NCBI GenBank assembly: GCA_902806575.1
Contig: CADCXD010000001.1
Span: 1,054,001 to 1,118,000 of the forward strand
Direction: 5' to 3'
From: Jackrogersella multiformis
Taxonomy: Eukaryota; Ascomycota; Sordariomycetes; Xylariales; Hypoxylaceae
Length of the DNA stretch: 64,000 nucleotides
Shown: one piece after another, positions 12,655 through 22,953 of the stretch
Layout of the letters: each line of letters opens with the position of its first letter
Position numbering within the stretch: the first letter of the stretch is position 1
Notes under the pieces: generated by a model
Seen by the model: the letters and a program-made list of their open reading frames with translations, nothing else
Databases searched by the model: none
Told to the model about the DNA's origin: nothing
Program-made: the position numbers and the translations under genes

Positions 12655-13527
12655 ATGGCTAGCGTCGCTCGAAATGCTGTCCCATCACTACCTAGATTCC
12701 TACTTCCGCGACTAAGCTGGTCAGGACCTCACGGACCTTCAGAAGTGTTCCGGGCGACGACTCTTCCCTTAGAAATCCGACGACCATGGCAAGGGCATGG
12801 GGCAGCCACCCTTCACTCTAGCCGACAGACGCCTCGGTGTCCTTCCGGAAAGATACCGTCGAGGTCGCCTTCACTACTTCAGCATCCGAGTCTAAGAAGG
12901 TCATTCCATGCCACAGCGCCGCGGGGTAGGGATCACCACTTCGACACTCTGAAATTCGTTCAACGACTACAGAGCGAAGGATTCACAGAAGAGCAATCGG
13001 TCGCGATGATGAAGGTGCTGAACGACGTAATTCAGGAGAGGCAAGCGTCACTAGACCCTGATAGCTCGTCCGCTGCCGACGCTAATCCGCCGCCTAGCAT
13101 CCAAAACCTGACCCGGACCATGGTCCTGCGAGAGGACGCGGCCAAGGCAACATACACGCAGAAAGTCGACTTCGCCAAGCTTCGATCCGAGCTCCTCTCC
13201 GCGGACAGCACCGAGTCGAACACCACGCGCGCCGCCCACGAGCGCTTGACGAACGACATCACCAAGCTGAACAACCGTCTGCGCGACGAGATCGGCCGAA
13301 CCCAGGCGTCGGTGCGGCTCGACCTAAACTTAGAGAAGGGCCGCATACGAGAGGAGGCGGTCAGCCAGGAACTAAAGGTCAAGGAGACGGAGACTAAGAT
13401 CGAGCAGGAAGTTGCTGCTCTGAGGGAGAAGCTGGAGCAAGTTAAGTTCCAAACGCTACAGTGGCTGATGGGTGTCTGCACGGGCTTTGCGGCATTGTTG
13501 CTTGGTGCTTGGAGGTTACTCATGTGA
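12655..13527 (+). CDS. Mitochondrial DUF1640 coiled-coil protein (FMP32/MCUR1/CCDC90 family)
   Basis: Single-exon gene of 290 codons. The N-terminal ~95 residues are rich in Arg, Ser, Pro and Leu with few acidic residues, as expected for a mitochondrial presequence. The DUF1640 core begins at FDTLKFVQRLQSEGFTEEQS (about residue 99) and continues as a long charged coiled coil (about 150-265). One hydrophobic segment lies near the C-terminus (LMGVCTGFAALLLGAWRLLM). This is the usual architecture of the family, anchored in the inner mitochondrial membrane. Yeast and animal members have been linked to cytochrome oxidase assembly, proline metabolism and calcium uniporter regulation, so the exact role here is open. 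The family call is firm and the molecular function is not. Confidence 0.9.
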   Translation: MASVARNAVPSLPRFLLPRLSWSGPHGPSEVFRATTLPLEIRRPWQGHGAATLHSSRQTPRCPSGKIPSRSPSLLQHPSLRRSFHATAPRGRDHHFDTLKFVQRLQSEGFTEEQSVAMMKVLNDVIQERQASLDPDSSSAADANPPPSIQNLTRTMVLREDAAKATYTQKVDFAKLRSELLSADSTESNTTRAAHERLTNDITKLNNRLRDEIGRTQASVRLDLNLEKGRIREEAVSQELKVKETETKIEQEVAALREKLEQVKFQTLQWLMGVCTGFAALLLGAWRLLM

Positions 13528-14901
13528 TGGATGGGATATGAGCGAAGACGTTTTGCGCGAGCGCCTGGAATTGGAATCCGGTATGCATACCTTATTCGTT
13601 AGGTCTAAGGACTTTTGATCGCGAGACGAGTAGAACGTTATAAAATCTTGGAACAATATTCAACTTATGAGAAAGTTTTCGGCATGAATTTATTTACCAG
13701 ACAGTGATCACTTGTCGCCAAGTTAGCCCAGTATATTTTTCTAGCCTTTGGGGAAAGCTTGTTCATCGTAGGTTTGAAATTGAGCTTGGGAAAAGATCTA
13801 GTCATTTATGTCGGAATACTAAGGTGAACTTACTAATAATGACACTACTTAACTCAAAAGCAGCACTGCAGGAGAAGAAGCCTATATGTTGAATTAATAG
13901 CCTAGAGGAGTCTCATCGAATCCTAATAACCTACCTAAGTATCTAGGTATGTAGGTAGATATAATGAGTATATTTTTGACTATTCAGTCAGACTGCTTAG
14001 TGTGAACTAGGTATTGTTAGTAACATAATTCCTCTTAGATATTCAAGTCCCCATAAGCAAATATATAGCTTAATCTCAGTATCTTAGTATCAAATATAAC
14101 CATTCCATACAAATGTTTACCTATGTAATACATGTTACCCGCGAAGATAGGCGGTTTTCTTACGAATGTCTACTTATTTGTAACGGACAACCTTATAGTC
14201 ATGATCAATAGGTTCTAAGTGTAGCTACATCGGTATATCAGTTGAGGTAGGTAGGAATTCATTCTCTTTATCTCCAAAAGTAGCAATCTCCATTAAAATT
14301 TACTTCTTGTACCTATAGACCGTCTTCCTCCTCGTTCAATTAGCTCCTACAGCTAGCGTTTGCAGTGTAGAGTTCTGCCTATCATCACTACTCTCCTGAA
14401 CCACATCCCCGTCCCCATCCTCTACCGGGGCTATCATAAGCTACCAGTTGAATATCTGAGGAATAATGACGATCCGCAGTCGACAAGCTAAGTATAGTAT
14501 TACGTAGCCAGTTCCAAGCCTTTGATACGTGTCTTTTGATACTATTCGACACCTCGTCGAACTGAAGCTGTTTTGGCCCTATGTATATTAATGGTGTGTA
14601 ATACCACTAGGTAAGTAACGAAAGTCAACCAACAAGAAACAAAAGAAAGAAAGAACAATGCCATGGCTGCATCGATACTATTAATGCAATTTAACAGACT
14701 AACTAGGGTGAGCTCGTAGGAAAATAGAAAACAATACCGTCGCGCAACGATGAATGAGAGCGATCGGAGCGGAGCAGGTTTTCTCCGTTCTCCGGGACAC
14801 GGTTCCTACCCGAACATATCGAGTAGCAGCACCGCACACATTGCCTCTTGTGCCTGCCTACGAAGTTGCCGCATGAGCCAGTGCTCCCTTACATGCCTAG
14901 A

Positions 14902-14960
14902 TACCTACCTAGGTACCTACACGTGTAAGTACCTAGGTACCTAGGTAGGTAGGTACCTAT
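14902..14960. repeat. ACCT/AGGT palindromic array
   Basis: ACCT and AGGT units in alternating orientation on both sides of a central ACACGTGT, forming an extended imperfect inverted repeat. Confidence 0.85.
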
Positions 14961-15056
14961 GTAGTGTAAATCCCATTAATCGTGCTTCCAACGCATCTGA
15001 ATCGTAAGAGGTCGCCGCTGTCGACAAGTGGGGCTTAGGGAAGACGTATCAATTGT

Positions 15057-15119
15057 ATGCATGTATGTACCTACCTACCTAGGTACCTAGGTAGGTAAAT
15101 ACACTACATACATACATGC
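15057..15119. repeat. Extended imperfect palindrome built on a 24-bp self-complementary ACCT/AGGT core
   Basis: The core at 15073-15096 is (ACCT)2 AGGT ACCT (AGGT)2, which equals its own reverse complement. ATGTATGT on the left and ACATACAT on the right extend the symmetry to about 60 bases. The same 24-bp core recurs at 63443-63466. Confidence 0.85.
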
Positions 15120-15530
15120 CAAGCTTTTACATGCCTGAAACGGGGACACTCGGATTGTGGGGTGACGTCGTGCTATGAGAAAGCTTGCAGCCTTATGGTG
15201 GAGGCAATCATTTGTATGGAATCAACCTTATAGGTACACGAACATCCATATCCATATGTAGATTGGGGCTGTTTATAGATGTCATCTATCTACCTAGGTC
15301 CTAGGTATACATACTGAATTATTTCTATTTAATCCTCCATCGTAATTACCTGGTATCTAGGTAGGTAGGTACCTAAGACATTGCTCAGCCTTACCGAGTA
15401 TTCGTCATTTTGTCGTTATTGGACCCATGGACCTATTAAAACACATGCTGCAAGGCTAGTATCATATATGATAGCTACCAGGTAGGCACCTGGGCAGGCA
15501 CGATCTCGAGGTCCTTAACTATTCATTGTG

Positions 15531-15552
15531 CCTACCTAGGTAGGTACCTAAG
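15531..15552. repeat. Short ACCT/AGGT palindrome
   Basis: CCTACCTAGGTAGGTACCTA, a compact self-complementary array of the same family. Confidence 0.8.
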
Positions 15553-16302
15553 TAACCAACAACTATAGAAGGTTATTGATGCCCTCATGGCGACCTCGGG
15601 AATGACGGAGGGATCCCTCCTAATAGGACCTAACCTAAATATCATACTTTGTGTCAGGCGATAAAAGCATGTGTTACCTACCTGGTAGGTACCTAGCCAG
15701 GTAGCTAGGGGTGTCCATAGATGTAAGTAGATACCTAGATGCATGAGTACTCTATATAACAACATGCACGACTAGATACTTGTTGGTTGCTTTGGGTACC
15801 TACCAAGGTAGATGGTTTATACATATGTACATTGATCCCACCCCGCAATTCAGATTTCCCATCTTTTTCAAAAAAAAAAACCGATTTCTTTTCCCCCTTC
15901 CTCTTCTGATTATGTCACTTTTTGATTACACCACACTAGATACCTCTAAACCAAACCACGTACAACAAAATATTCTAGGACTACTATTTTGTCCTGATCT
16001 TCTCGACTTCAACTAGAATTCTTCCTTTTTTGTCTCTCCCTTCAAAGGCGAGCTATATTTGGTCACTCTTCTTCGTCACCATTCTTCTTACCTTTTTTTT
16101 CTTCTTCTTACACACATACACCTAAACCTTTGGTAATTTTGCCCACACTCTTTTTTCCTACCCAGGTAGATAGTAGACCGAGTTTCAGCGCTGTACAAGC
16201 ACTTGCATCTTGGATCTCGGCAATCGTCATTTTAGGCTAGTAGCCCAATCTCTACCATCTTACAGATCGTTCTAGGTCTCCGGGGGTTTGGTAAGGGAAA
16301 TC

Positions 16303-16350
16303 GATCAATCAATCAATCAATCATTCATTCATTCATTCATTCATTCATTT
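16303..16350. repeat. Compound tetranucleotide microsatellite (ATCA)n(ATTC)n
   Basis: About five AATC units followed directly by about eight ATTC units, some 380 bases upstream of the deneddylase start, probably in its promoter or 5' leader. Confidence 0.85.
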
Positions 16351-16727
16351 GCAACCATCTTCGGAAGCACTTGATACTTGAATAATATCAGCCCTGTTAC
16401 AGACCCTTTTTTGATTTGTTTTCACCTCACAGCCGCGACATACATATCCGCGAACCTGTACCTACTAGCCATCGATTCACGACAACGCCGTCCCTTCATT
16501 CTTCCGTCTTGCCCTCCTCTCGACTACCAAAATCGAATCATAGCCATCCACCCACCCCGCACCCACACACTCTAGATACACCAGTGTCTTTGGCGAAACC
16601 CCTAAATTCGACTTCTAACTCAATCGCGACAACCTTAACCCAACCATTGGGTTATTGTACTGGTTAGTACGACGACGGTGTGACATAACAATTTTCCCCC
16701 GATACACAGCGACCCACAAGTCATACA

Positions 16728-17726
16728 ATGACGTTCCGCAATAGAGTCGCTCGCCGACTGAATGACAGTGTGAGCACGCATAAAAGAAGATCCCGTAGGC
16801 TTCGCTCAAGAAGATCGCAGCTATCACCCTCACCCTCGCCCGCACAGCCGTACCTTTCGTGTAAGTATCATCTACACCTTCCCTATTGCTTCATGAGTAC
16901 GCGCTTGCTAACCCATATCTTTCCAGATTTCGACATTCTTCGTATGCTTCCTTTTCCTTCATGGTATACCCCCGGGTTTGCCGTGATACTGACTCGCGAT
17001 ATTTAGTTACCTACGAGGACATCAAGGCTCTCAAGAGTGATTGGCTGACGGATAACGTGAGCACCCATCATATAAACGGCATTGTTTTCTAACTTTTACT
17101 AACGCTTAATTGTTTTGTAGAACATCGCCTTCTGGGAAGAGTTCTTGGAACAAGAAACGCTCGCCAAGTTCCCCCAGGCGCGTATTTGCCTCCTACGCCC
17201 GTCGATGACCTTCCTCTTGATGAAAAATAAGGACACCGAGGTGGTTCGATCGGCGCTACCTGATTTCCGAGGAATCACTCACATCTTCCTGCCTGTCAAT
17301 GACAATAGAAATGTCAACTCGGCGGAAGGTGGAAGTCATTGGTCGTTGCTTCTTGTGAGCATTATTGATGGAGTCGCATTTCACTACGACTCGCTCGATG
17401 GCGCAAACAATGCCGAGGCTTGGGAGGCTTCTAAGAGACTGTCAAGTGTGCTCGGCAAGGCATTGCGGTTCCATTATCTAGGGGACTCTCCACAACAGGA
17501 GAATGGTAGCGACTGCGGCGTGTTTGTCTGCATTTTAATGCGACATCTGCTTGTGAAACGTCTTCTTTCCGTCAATGCCGGAGAAAAGGTTTCGATGAGC
17601 ATGGCTCAAAAGGCCGTCGATAGTATCGGGGCTCGTAAGGAGATGCTCAAGATCATCGAAAACCTACGCAAGGAAGGAGAACGACGCCGATTGACCCCGG
17701 ATAACACGCCACCTCGGATCGAATAG
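16728..17726 (+). CDS. Ulp1-family cysteine protease, SENP8/NEDP1-type deneddylase
   Basis: Papain-fold C48 protease most similar to SENP8/DEN1/NEDP1, which processes NEDD8 (Rub1) and removes it from substrates such as cullins. The best gene model is 16728-16860, 17007-17056 and 17121-17726. It is phase-consistent and gives 262 residues. The first junction restores PYLSFTYEDIKALKSDWLTD, the conserved entry to the domain. The catalytic set is visible: His in GSHWSLL (about H134), Asp in HYDSL (D151), Gln in QQENGSDCGVF (Q187) and the nucleophile Cys (C193). The N-terminus is basic and Ser/Arg-rich. An internal acceptor at 16926 would lead to a stop, so the longer 146-nt intron is preferred. 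A SUMO protease is the alternative, but the short length and single compact domain favour SENP8. Confidence 0.9.
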
Positions 17727-19233
17727 AGATCGTTCATCGAGTAGGCCCGTTGGCGACGATCACTCGCGGGATCATCTCACTTTGACATCATGCCGGGCTC
17801 TTCCGAAGAATTAAGACGGCATACAACTAAACAGCGGCACCATTGCGTTTGCATATTACGGATAGGGAGGGATTTGGGATAGCGTTTTGCGATTTGGTTT
17901 TTTATTTGATTTCTTTTTGCTTTTTCTGACAACGAATTGACGGATATGATTTTGATGGCACGATACATGGCTCAGCCATCGTGGAATGAATGGGTTGTAC
18001 TCCAGCGAATTGCTATTGTTTTATTAAACCAGCGTGTGCTTTTTTGCAGCCATTTCGTATGGATTGGATGCAGGTTGTGGTCTACTGTGCTCTATTTGAG
18101 GCATATCGGATTTGTACCGTCTTAGCCACTTGTCACCATACGACCTCTGGATTTCCCCTTACACAGATAAAACAGATAAAAAAAAAAGCACTTCAAACAA
18201 ATTATTCTTAGAGAACTAAAAGTATGGATGCCTCAGCTAGGTAGCTCGTCTGAGATAACCCTAGGGGATGTGTGCTAGATCGTGCTATCAACGCGTTGTG
18301 GTGATGGGAGAAAACCAAACGTTAATAGGTAAGAGCTCCTGGCAATTCTATCCTCTAGCATCGAAAGCTTGGCTGCTCTGTTCTTATATATGATCCTAGA
18401 TCTGGTATATCTACTGACCCTGTAAATTGACGTCGTTTTCAACCCGAAGACCCTTGGTTATCCTGAAGTTTTCATCTAGCCTCGCAAGACTATTTCGTTG
18501 TTCTCAAGATGATAAACAGAGTCGTCTAAGGTAGTGATGTAGCATAGGAGCGAGCATGAATGCTTTATTAAAAACAGTTGCCGTCGTCTTGTAAACAGTA
18601 AGAAACTCTGCGCTGGATACTATAAAAGCTTCGTGACAGTCAGGCAATGAAGGCAACAACTTAGATTATCTGCTTGTTTGATTACCTACCTGTCTAGGTA
18701 GGTATGCAGCAAGGATGACATTGACTTAGAAATGGGTTAATAGCTAATGCCGAGTGCGTGGAAACCGGCATTCGAATGCCACCGTCGACATAATATCTTG
18801 ATAGGATCTATACGGCTTTTGTCTAATCCCCTTCTACCTTGATCAACCTAGCGGCTAGAGGGTTCTATCAGTATGAAGCTGTACTGGTACCCCCTTACTC
18901 ATGTTATTTGATTCCGATTCCATCAATGCTTATAATTGGTCTTGCCACAACAATCATGGTACTCAGCACATACTGAACTAATAGACTTTGCGGCCAGGGC
19001 TCCAGTACCATTCGCGAAGCAAAGCGAGAGCGAGTAGGAGCTCGGCGAGACAGTTCTACGAACAAAAGCGAAGCGCGGGGACTAGACATCACTCATTCAA
19101 GGTAAAAGGCGGTGTCTCGTCTAGATATAGGTCGAAGATGTGACTTTATTCTCGATATGAGCACGCCGAGGCTAGCCGTATATACTGTATTATATAGCAT
19201 TTAACCGAGAGCCCAAAACGACGGAACGGTGGT
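17727..19233. other. Intergenic after the deneddylase gene
   Basis: About 1.5 kb without a recognisable gene. It contains the deneddylase 3' UTR, a perfect 14-bp palindrome GGCATTCGAATGCC at 18767-18780, and a stretch near 19010-19080 with repeated GCGAAGC/GCGAGAGC words. A 62-codon minus-strand frame at 18904-19092 has no homology I recognise. Confidence 0.5.
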
Positions 19234-19691
19234 CTAAGCTAGAGCAGAGACATCTCGATATTTACTTATAGTGCCTGTAAGCACTTTGCTTCCGTTGGCC
19301 GTCTTGATGTAAAACCCTTCGTGAGGATACGGATGTGTCCTGATTAGGTAAATAGCTAGCAACCCAAGGTTGCGAACTCATTGCTTGTCCCTATTAAGCT
19401 CAGATTTGTACCATCCCTAGAGTATTCATCGACCCCAGAGTGTCCAAGGAGCTGCGCAAAGGTAGGAGTTCCAGAGCCTGCGACACTACATCTACCCATC
19501 GAGGCAGCTATGATGCCATATACATCTGCCCCAACCAGAGAAGCACGAGTTAGGGTGCCTCTATCCGATCTTAGGCCCCTAGGAGATAATATGAGCTAGA
19601 TGTGACAAAGACATCAAAGGAATACTCCTTACCTGACACCGACCAGGTCTCCCCGCCTAGAGCAACAGACAGCAGTTATTTCGTCATTCCA
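19234..19691 (-). pseudogene. Unrecognised spliced C-terminal coding fragment, apparently without a 5' end
   Basis: Three pieces join with matching phases on the minus strand: 19691-19633, 19578-19412 and 19355-19234. The donors are GTAAGG and GTACAA, the acceptors CTCCTAG and TTGCTAG. The sum is 348 bases, an exact multiple of three, ending in TAG at 19234. The product of about 115 residues looks protein-like: RGDLVGVRGLRSDRGTLTRA, then LVGADVYGIIAASMG, HSGVDEYSRD, and a C-terminus with EGFYIKTANGSKVLTGTI and SKYRDVSALA. The first piece has no ATG and is preceded by an in-frame TAA. Upstream lies the SLX9 coding region, so there is no room for a normal first exon. I do not recognise the family. 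It may be the tail of a gene whose front was deleted, or the first exon may be nested in SLX9 sequence. No exon of this model is long enough to stand out as an ordinary open frame. Confidence 0.5.
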
Positions 19692-19709
19692 TTAAAGCCA
19701 GCGCCTTCC

Positions 19710-20435
19710 TCATTTCCCATCGGGCTTGGCGACAAACGCAGGATTCTGCTCCATGGTCGCGGAGATGAACCCTCGCAGCGCAGCCCAGCGACCCGCCGTC
19801 GACTTCGGAGCCTCCTCCTGCGCCTGGGCCCCCTCCAGCACCTCACTCCTCGCCCCCCCTCCCTGCCCCTCCCCCCCGCGCTCAGCCTCGCCAAGCTGAC
19901 CCCAAACCTCTCGACCTCGCCCCTGACGACCCTCTCCTTCCGCCTCAGCGCGCCCTTGCCCCCCTTCAAGCTCCTCATGCGGACCTTGCCCTCGCGCATC
20001 TGGCGCAGGCCGGCCTCGGTCTCGCCGTCGGCCAGCAGGTCGGGCAGCGCGGCGGCCAGGGAGTCGAGGTTGGCGACGAGCTTGTTGGTGGGGCGGCGGC
20101 GCTTCTTGGCGGCGGCGGCGGCGGCGGCGGCGGCGTTTTCGCTGTGCTTCTTCTTCTCGATGCGCGATACGAAGGACGCGTGCTTGACCTGCCGCTTGTC
20201 CCGCTTCGAGTTGATGAAGGAGTCGCTCGTGGCCGCGGCGTCGGGGCGCGGCGCCTTGCGCGGCGCGTACGGCTCGGGGCCCGCGCGCGAGGCCAGTTTG
20301 GTGCGGAGGGAGCGCCGCTTGCTGGGGATGACGGGGGCCTGGATGTGGTCAGTGAGTGGGTGGTGGTTTGTGGGTTGTAGGTTGTGGGAAAGGGGGGAGT
20401 GCGCGGATGGGACTAGAGGGAGGTGGACAGACCAT
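19710..20435 (-). CDS. SLX9: Ribosome biogenesis protein Slx9, with ATG-only first exon and a frameshift in G runs
   Basis: Slx9 acts in small-subunit pre-rRNA processing and 40S export. The coding ATG at 20435-20433 is followed at once by an intron (20432-20339, GTCTGT...CATCCAG). Exon 2 opens with APVIPSKRRSLRTKLAS, so the protein begins MAPVIPSKRR as in relatives. Conserved blocks are SDSFINSKRDKRQVKH, a poly-Ala tract from a GCC repeat, NLDSLAAALPDLLADG, and RRKERVVRGEVERFGVSLAR. Then the frame breaks: the expected C-terminus GRWAALRGFISATMEQNPAF ending PDGK is present, but in a frame shifted by one. Two runs of seven G lie exactly at the switch (19841-19880). An intact product would be about 210 residues. 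The break is either a homopolymer assembly error or a true mutation, and the former is more likely in an essential pathway gene. The family call is secure. Confidence 0.85.
20110..20137. repeat. GCC trinucleotide repeat coding poly-Ala in SLX9
   Basis: Roughly nine GGC units on the plus strand, read as consecutive Ala codons in SLX9. Confidence 0.85.
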
Positions 20436-21010
20436 CTTGTAAGTTAGGTTCCAATTGACGATGGTGGGATTTGGCGACTTTGAGGTGGGCTTTTGAAGAT
20501 ACCCGGGTAGGAAGTTGAGAAGTTCTAAGGTTGCTGGTTTAGTTTAGGAAGATCGGGAGAATAGTGTGAACTATGACGGTGAAAACGAAAGTGAATAGGT
20601 ACCTATAGGTAGGTATGAATAGAGGTAGAAATTCTAGTGGGGGATAGTGGGCTGTTACGTAATCCATATCTCTTGGTTGAGAAACTTTATTCAAATATAC
20701 CCCTTTTTTCTCTCTTCAAGAATCTGGTCTTAAGTCATTTATTCAAACTTTTTAATAACCATTGGAAGCTTTAAACACGACAAGAGTTCTTGCAATCAGG
20801 TATTGTCATAATATCACCATGAAATTGAAGTCAATTCTAGGCCGATGACCAAATGCCCCTAAACCAAAAGCCCCCTCTCTGAACGCCCTGCCTATCCCGT
20901 TTTACAACACATTCCAGCTCCCAAAGCCGCCATTACAAAGTCATAATAGAAGTAATTGCTTGCACCCTAGTGCTGTCTGCCTAACCATGCGAATGTTCAT
21001 ACGCGCGGTC
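20436..21010. other. Intergenic between SLX9 and the sucrose transporter
   Basis: SLX9 promoter side plus the transporter 3' side. A small ACCTATAGGTAGGT tract lies near 20601. Nothing else is recognised. Confidence 0.55.
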
Positions 21011-22953
21011 CTATAGATATTTCAGCTTCCTCGTCGCGAATATGGCCACGATCGCGCTGCAAGCCCCTATGAAGAGGCACACGGAGATCGCGTTGGGCCC
21101 GTCGGTTCCGTGCTGCTCGGTCGGATGTGCGCCATGCGCCAGCTCGGGGCTCTTGCCTGGTTCTAGGATGCTGAAGATGACGGTGCTGAGTATTGTGCCG
21201 ATGAACTGCGGTATCGTCGTGTAGATATTTAGGATGCCGAAATAAACGCCGGATAGCTGGCCCGTGGTGCCTGACTTAGAAGCGCCGCGTGAGCCCTCCG
21301 GGTCTAAGGCGGAAGGACCGGTAAGCTCATCCACCTCCTCCATCTCTATGTTTGAATCGTGCGATAGACGACGGTACGAGGCGTTAGGTCCGGCCGCACC
21401 ACTAAGCTTGTTCACCTCGACTCCGAGGAAGGCAGACGGTGCCCATGACGCTATGTTCCAAGGCCTAAGAAGAGTTAGATTTGACCCAAAACGCTCTGCG
21501 GATATAAAGGACACTCACAACGCGCATAGGCAAACGAGCACGGTCGCAAACCTAAAGCTGGTGGCAAATGGAGCGAACAGCATTGCTGCCGCAAAAGTCG
21601 CATGTCCCCACATCCAGGCAGTTAGGAGCTCTGGCTTATACTTGTTGAACTTCTCTACGGCACCTCGGAGGCTCTCGGGAGGGCGTTGCGTATAACCCTC
21701 GTCGTCTGGGGATTTAATGACTATAGGTAGAATCCACGAGCCGAGGAAAGTGATGATAGAGTAGATAATAAAAGCCTCGCTTCCGACTCTACCAATCTCT
21801 CCTAGTGCATCCCCCGAGTCCTTCGCCTTGTGCACGGCATCGTAGCGGAAGTACGTCTCCCCTATCCACGTGGTACTGTAGAAGAGAAAAGGGAACCATC
21901 CGATCCACGCCCAGAACTGCGCCATACAGATTGCTCGTATGCGAGGTGGGAGATTTACTATAGTAAACCAGATTTGACCGATAACCTTGAAACCTCCGTC
22001 TGCCTTGCGAGGGTCATGCCTCGTGGCAATCAAGATCCTCTCCGTAACAGCCCAGCAAGTCACGCCGCAAGTAAAAACAAGTCCTAAAGCGGCGATGACA
22101 GTGAGCTGTTTGAATTGGCTATCACCAAGGGTTGTCCCGAGGAGAGAGGGCAAGTCAATAGCGCCGGTTGCGTAAGCGATTCCATGGCCAATGGCTGACA
22201 TTCTGCTACCTATCGACGATGTTAGTATACACTAACAAGACCGGCAGCATGTTTCCGTACCCCAAGCGGAGCCTGTTTGCTGCTTCTCGATTGGAAGCGT
22301 ATCGACGACTAAACTCCTTGCCGCGGACATTACTGGTGGTATTATTAGCATAAAATGCGACTCGGACGTGCCTAATTATAAGCGGCCTTTACTAACCAGC
22401 ATTGATTGAGAAATCGACCGCATATATAGACAACACAGCCGCGGATATCGTGAAGGTCTGTGCCACCTTTTCGTCGGGTATGAAGAACCCTACTATCTCT
22501 TTCGTGAACCCCAACGTGAGCAGACATAATGCCGATAGTATAGAGCCGATGGCAATAAAAGGTCTTCGTCGCCCCCATTTCGATGTCGACTCGTCCGCTA
22601 ATGCGCCAACTATCGGTTGTACTATGAGCCCCGAAAGCGGTCCGGCGATCCATACTAAGGAGGTTTTACTCTTCGTCAAACCGAGGGAAAGGAGGTAAGG
22701 GGTGCAATCTAGACACAGGCTGTATTAGTTGAGTCTCGTATGGAAGGCATTGGATGTCTAGGTAGCTTACAAGTCTGCTCTACACCCCAAACGAACCTAT
22801 ATACGATGGGATTGTCAGCATTCGCGCTCTCGCCCAACTACCGCGTTACATGGTTGCGACGTACGTTATGCCGATGGTGTTGAGGGTGAGCAAAGCCATT
22901 CGCACGGCTTCGGAGCTCCCCTTGATGGAAGGTTGCCCTGCCCATCTCGACAT
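21011..22953 (-). CDS. GPH-family sucrose/alpha-glucoside proton symporter (SUT-like)
   Basis: Twelve-helix sugar:proton symporter related to plant SUTs and S. pombe Sut1, expected in the plasma membrane. Six exons join in phase: 22953-22865, 22796-22771, 22708-22397, 22332-22261, 22209-21519 and 21464-21011, giving 547 residues. The ATG at 22953 is the first after an in-frame stop. Landmarks in order are ITFVWGVEQTYCTPYLLSLG in helix 1, LVWIAGPLSGLIVQP, the loop motif KWGRRRPF, AARSLVVDTLP, and TGSAWGSRMSAIGHGIAYATG. A long hydrophilic loop with LSHDSNIEMEEVDELTG lies between helices near the C-terminus, followed by the last hydrophobic segments and a short KLKYL tail. The 26-nt second exon is easily missed by gene finders. 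The substrate (sucrose versus maltose-like sugars) is inferred from the family. Confidence 0.92.

Larger units (their letters stand above)
13528..16727. other. 3.2 kb gene-free region with palindromic repeat arrays and the upstream region of the deneddylase gene
   Basis: No convincing gene is seen on either strand. It carries the densest set of ACCT/AGGT arrays in the left half of the window (14902-14960, 15057-15119, 15355-15376, 15531-15552, 15674-15707). From about 15860 to 16720 the plus strand becomes pyrimidine-rich with TTTC runs, typical of a fungal promoter and 5' leader. Confidence 0.6.

Noticed and set aside
19381..19599. 72-codon plus-strand frame
   Set aside because: It is antisense to the better-supported spliced minus-strand fragment, whose phases and C-terminus look genuinely coding.
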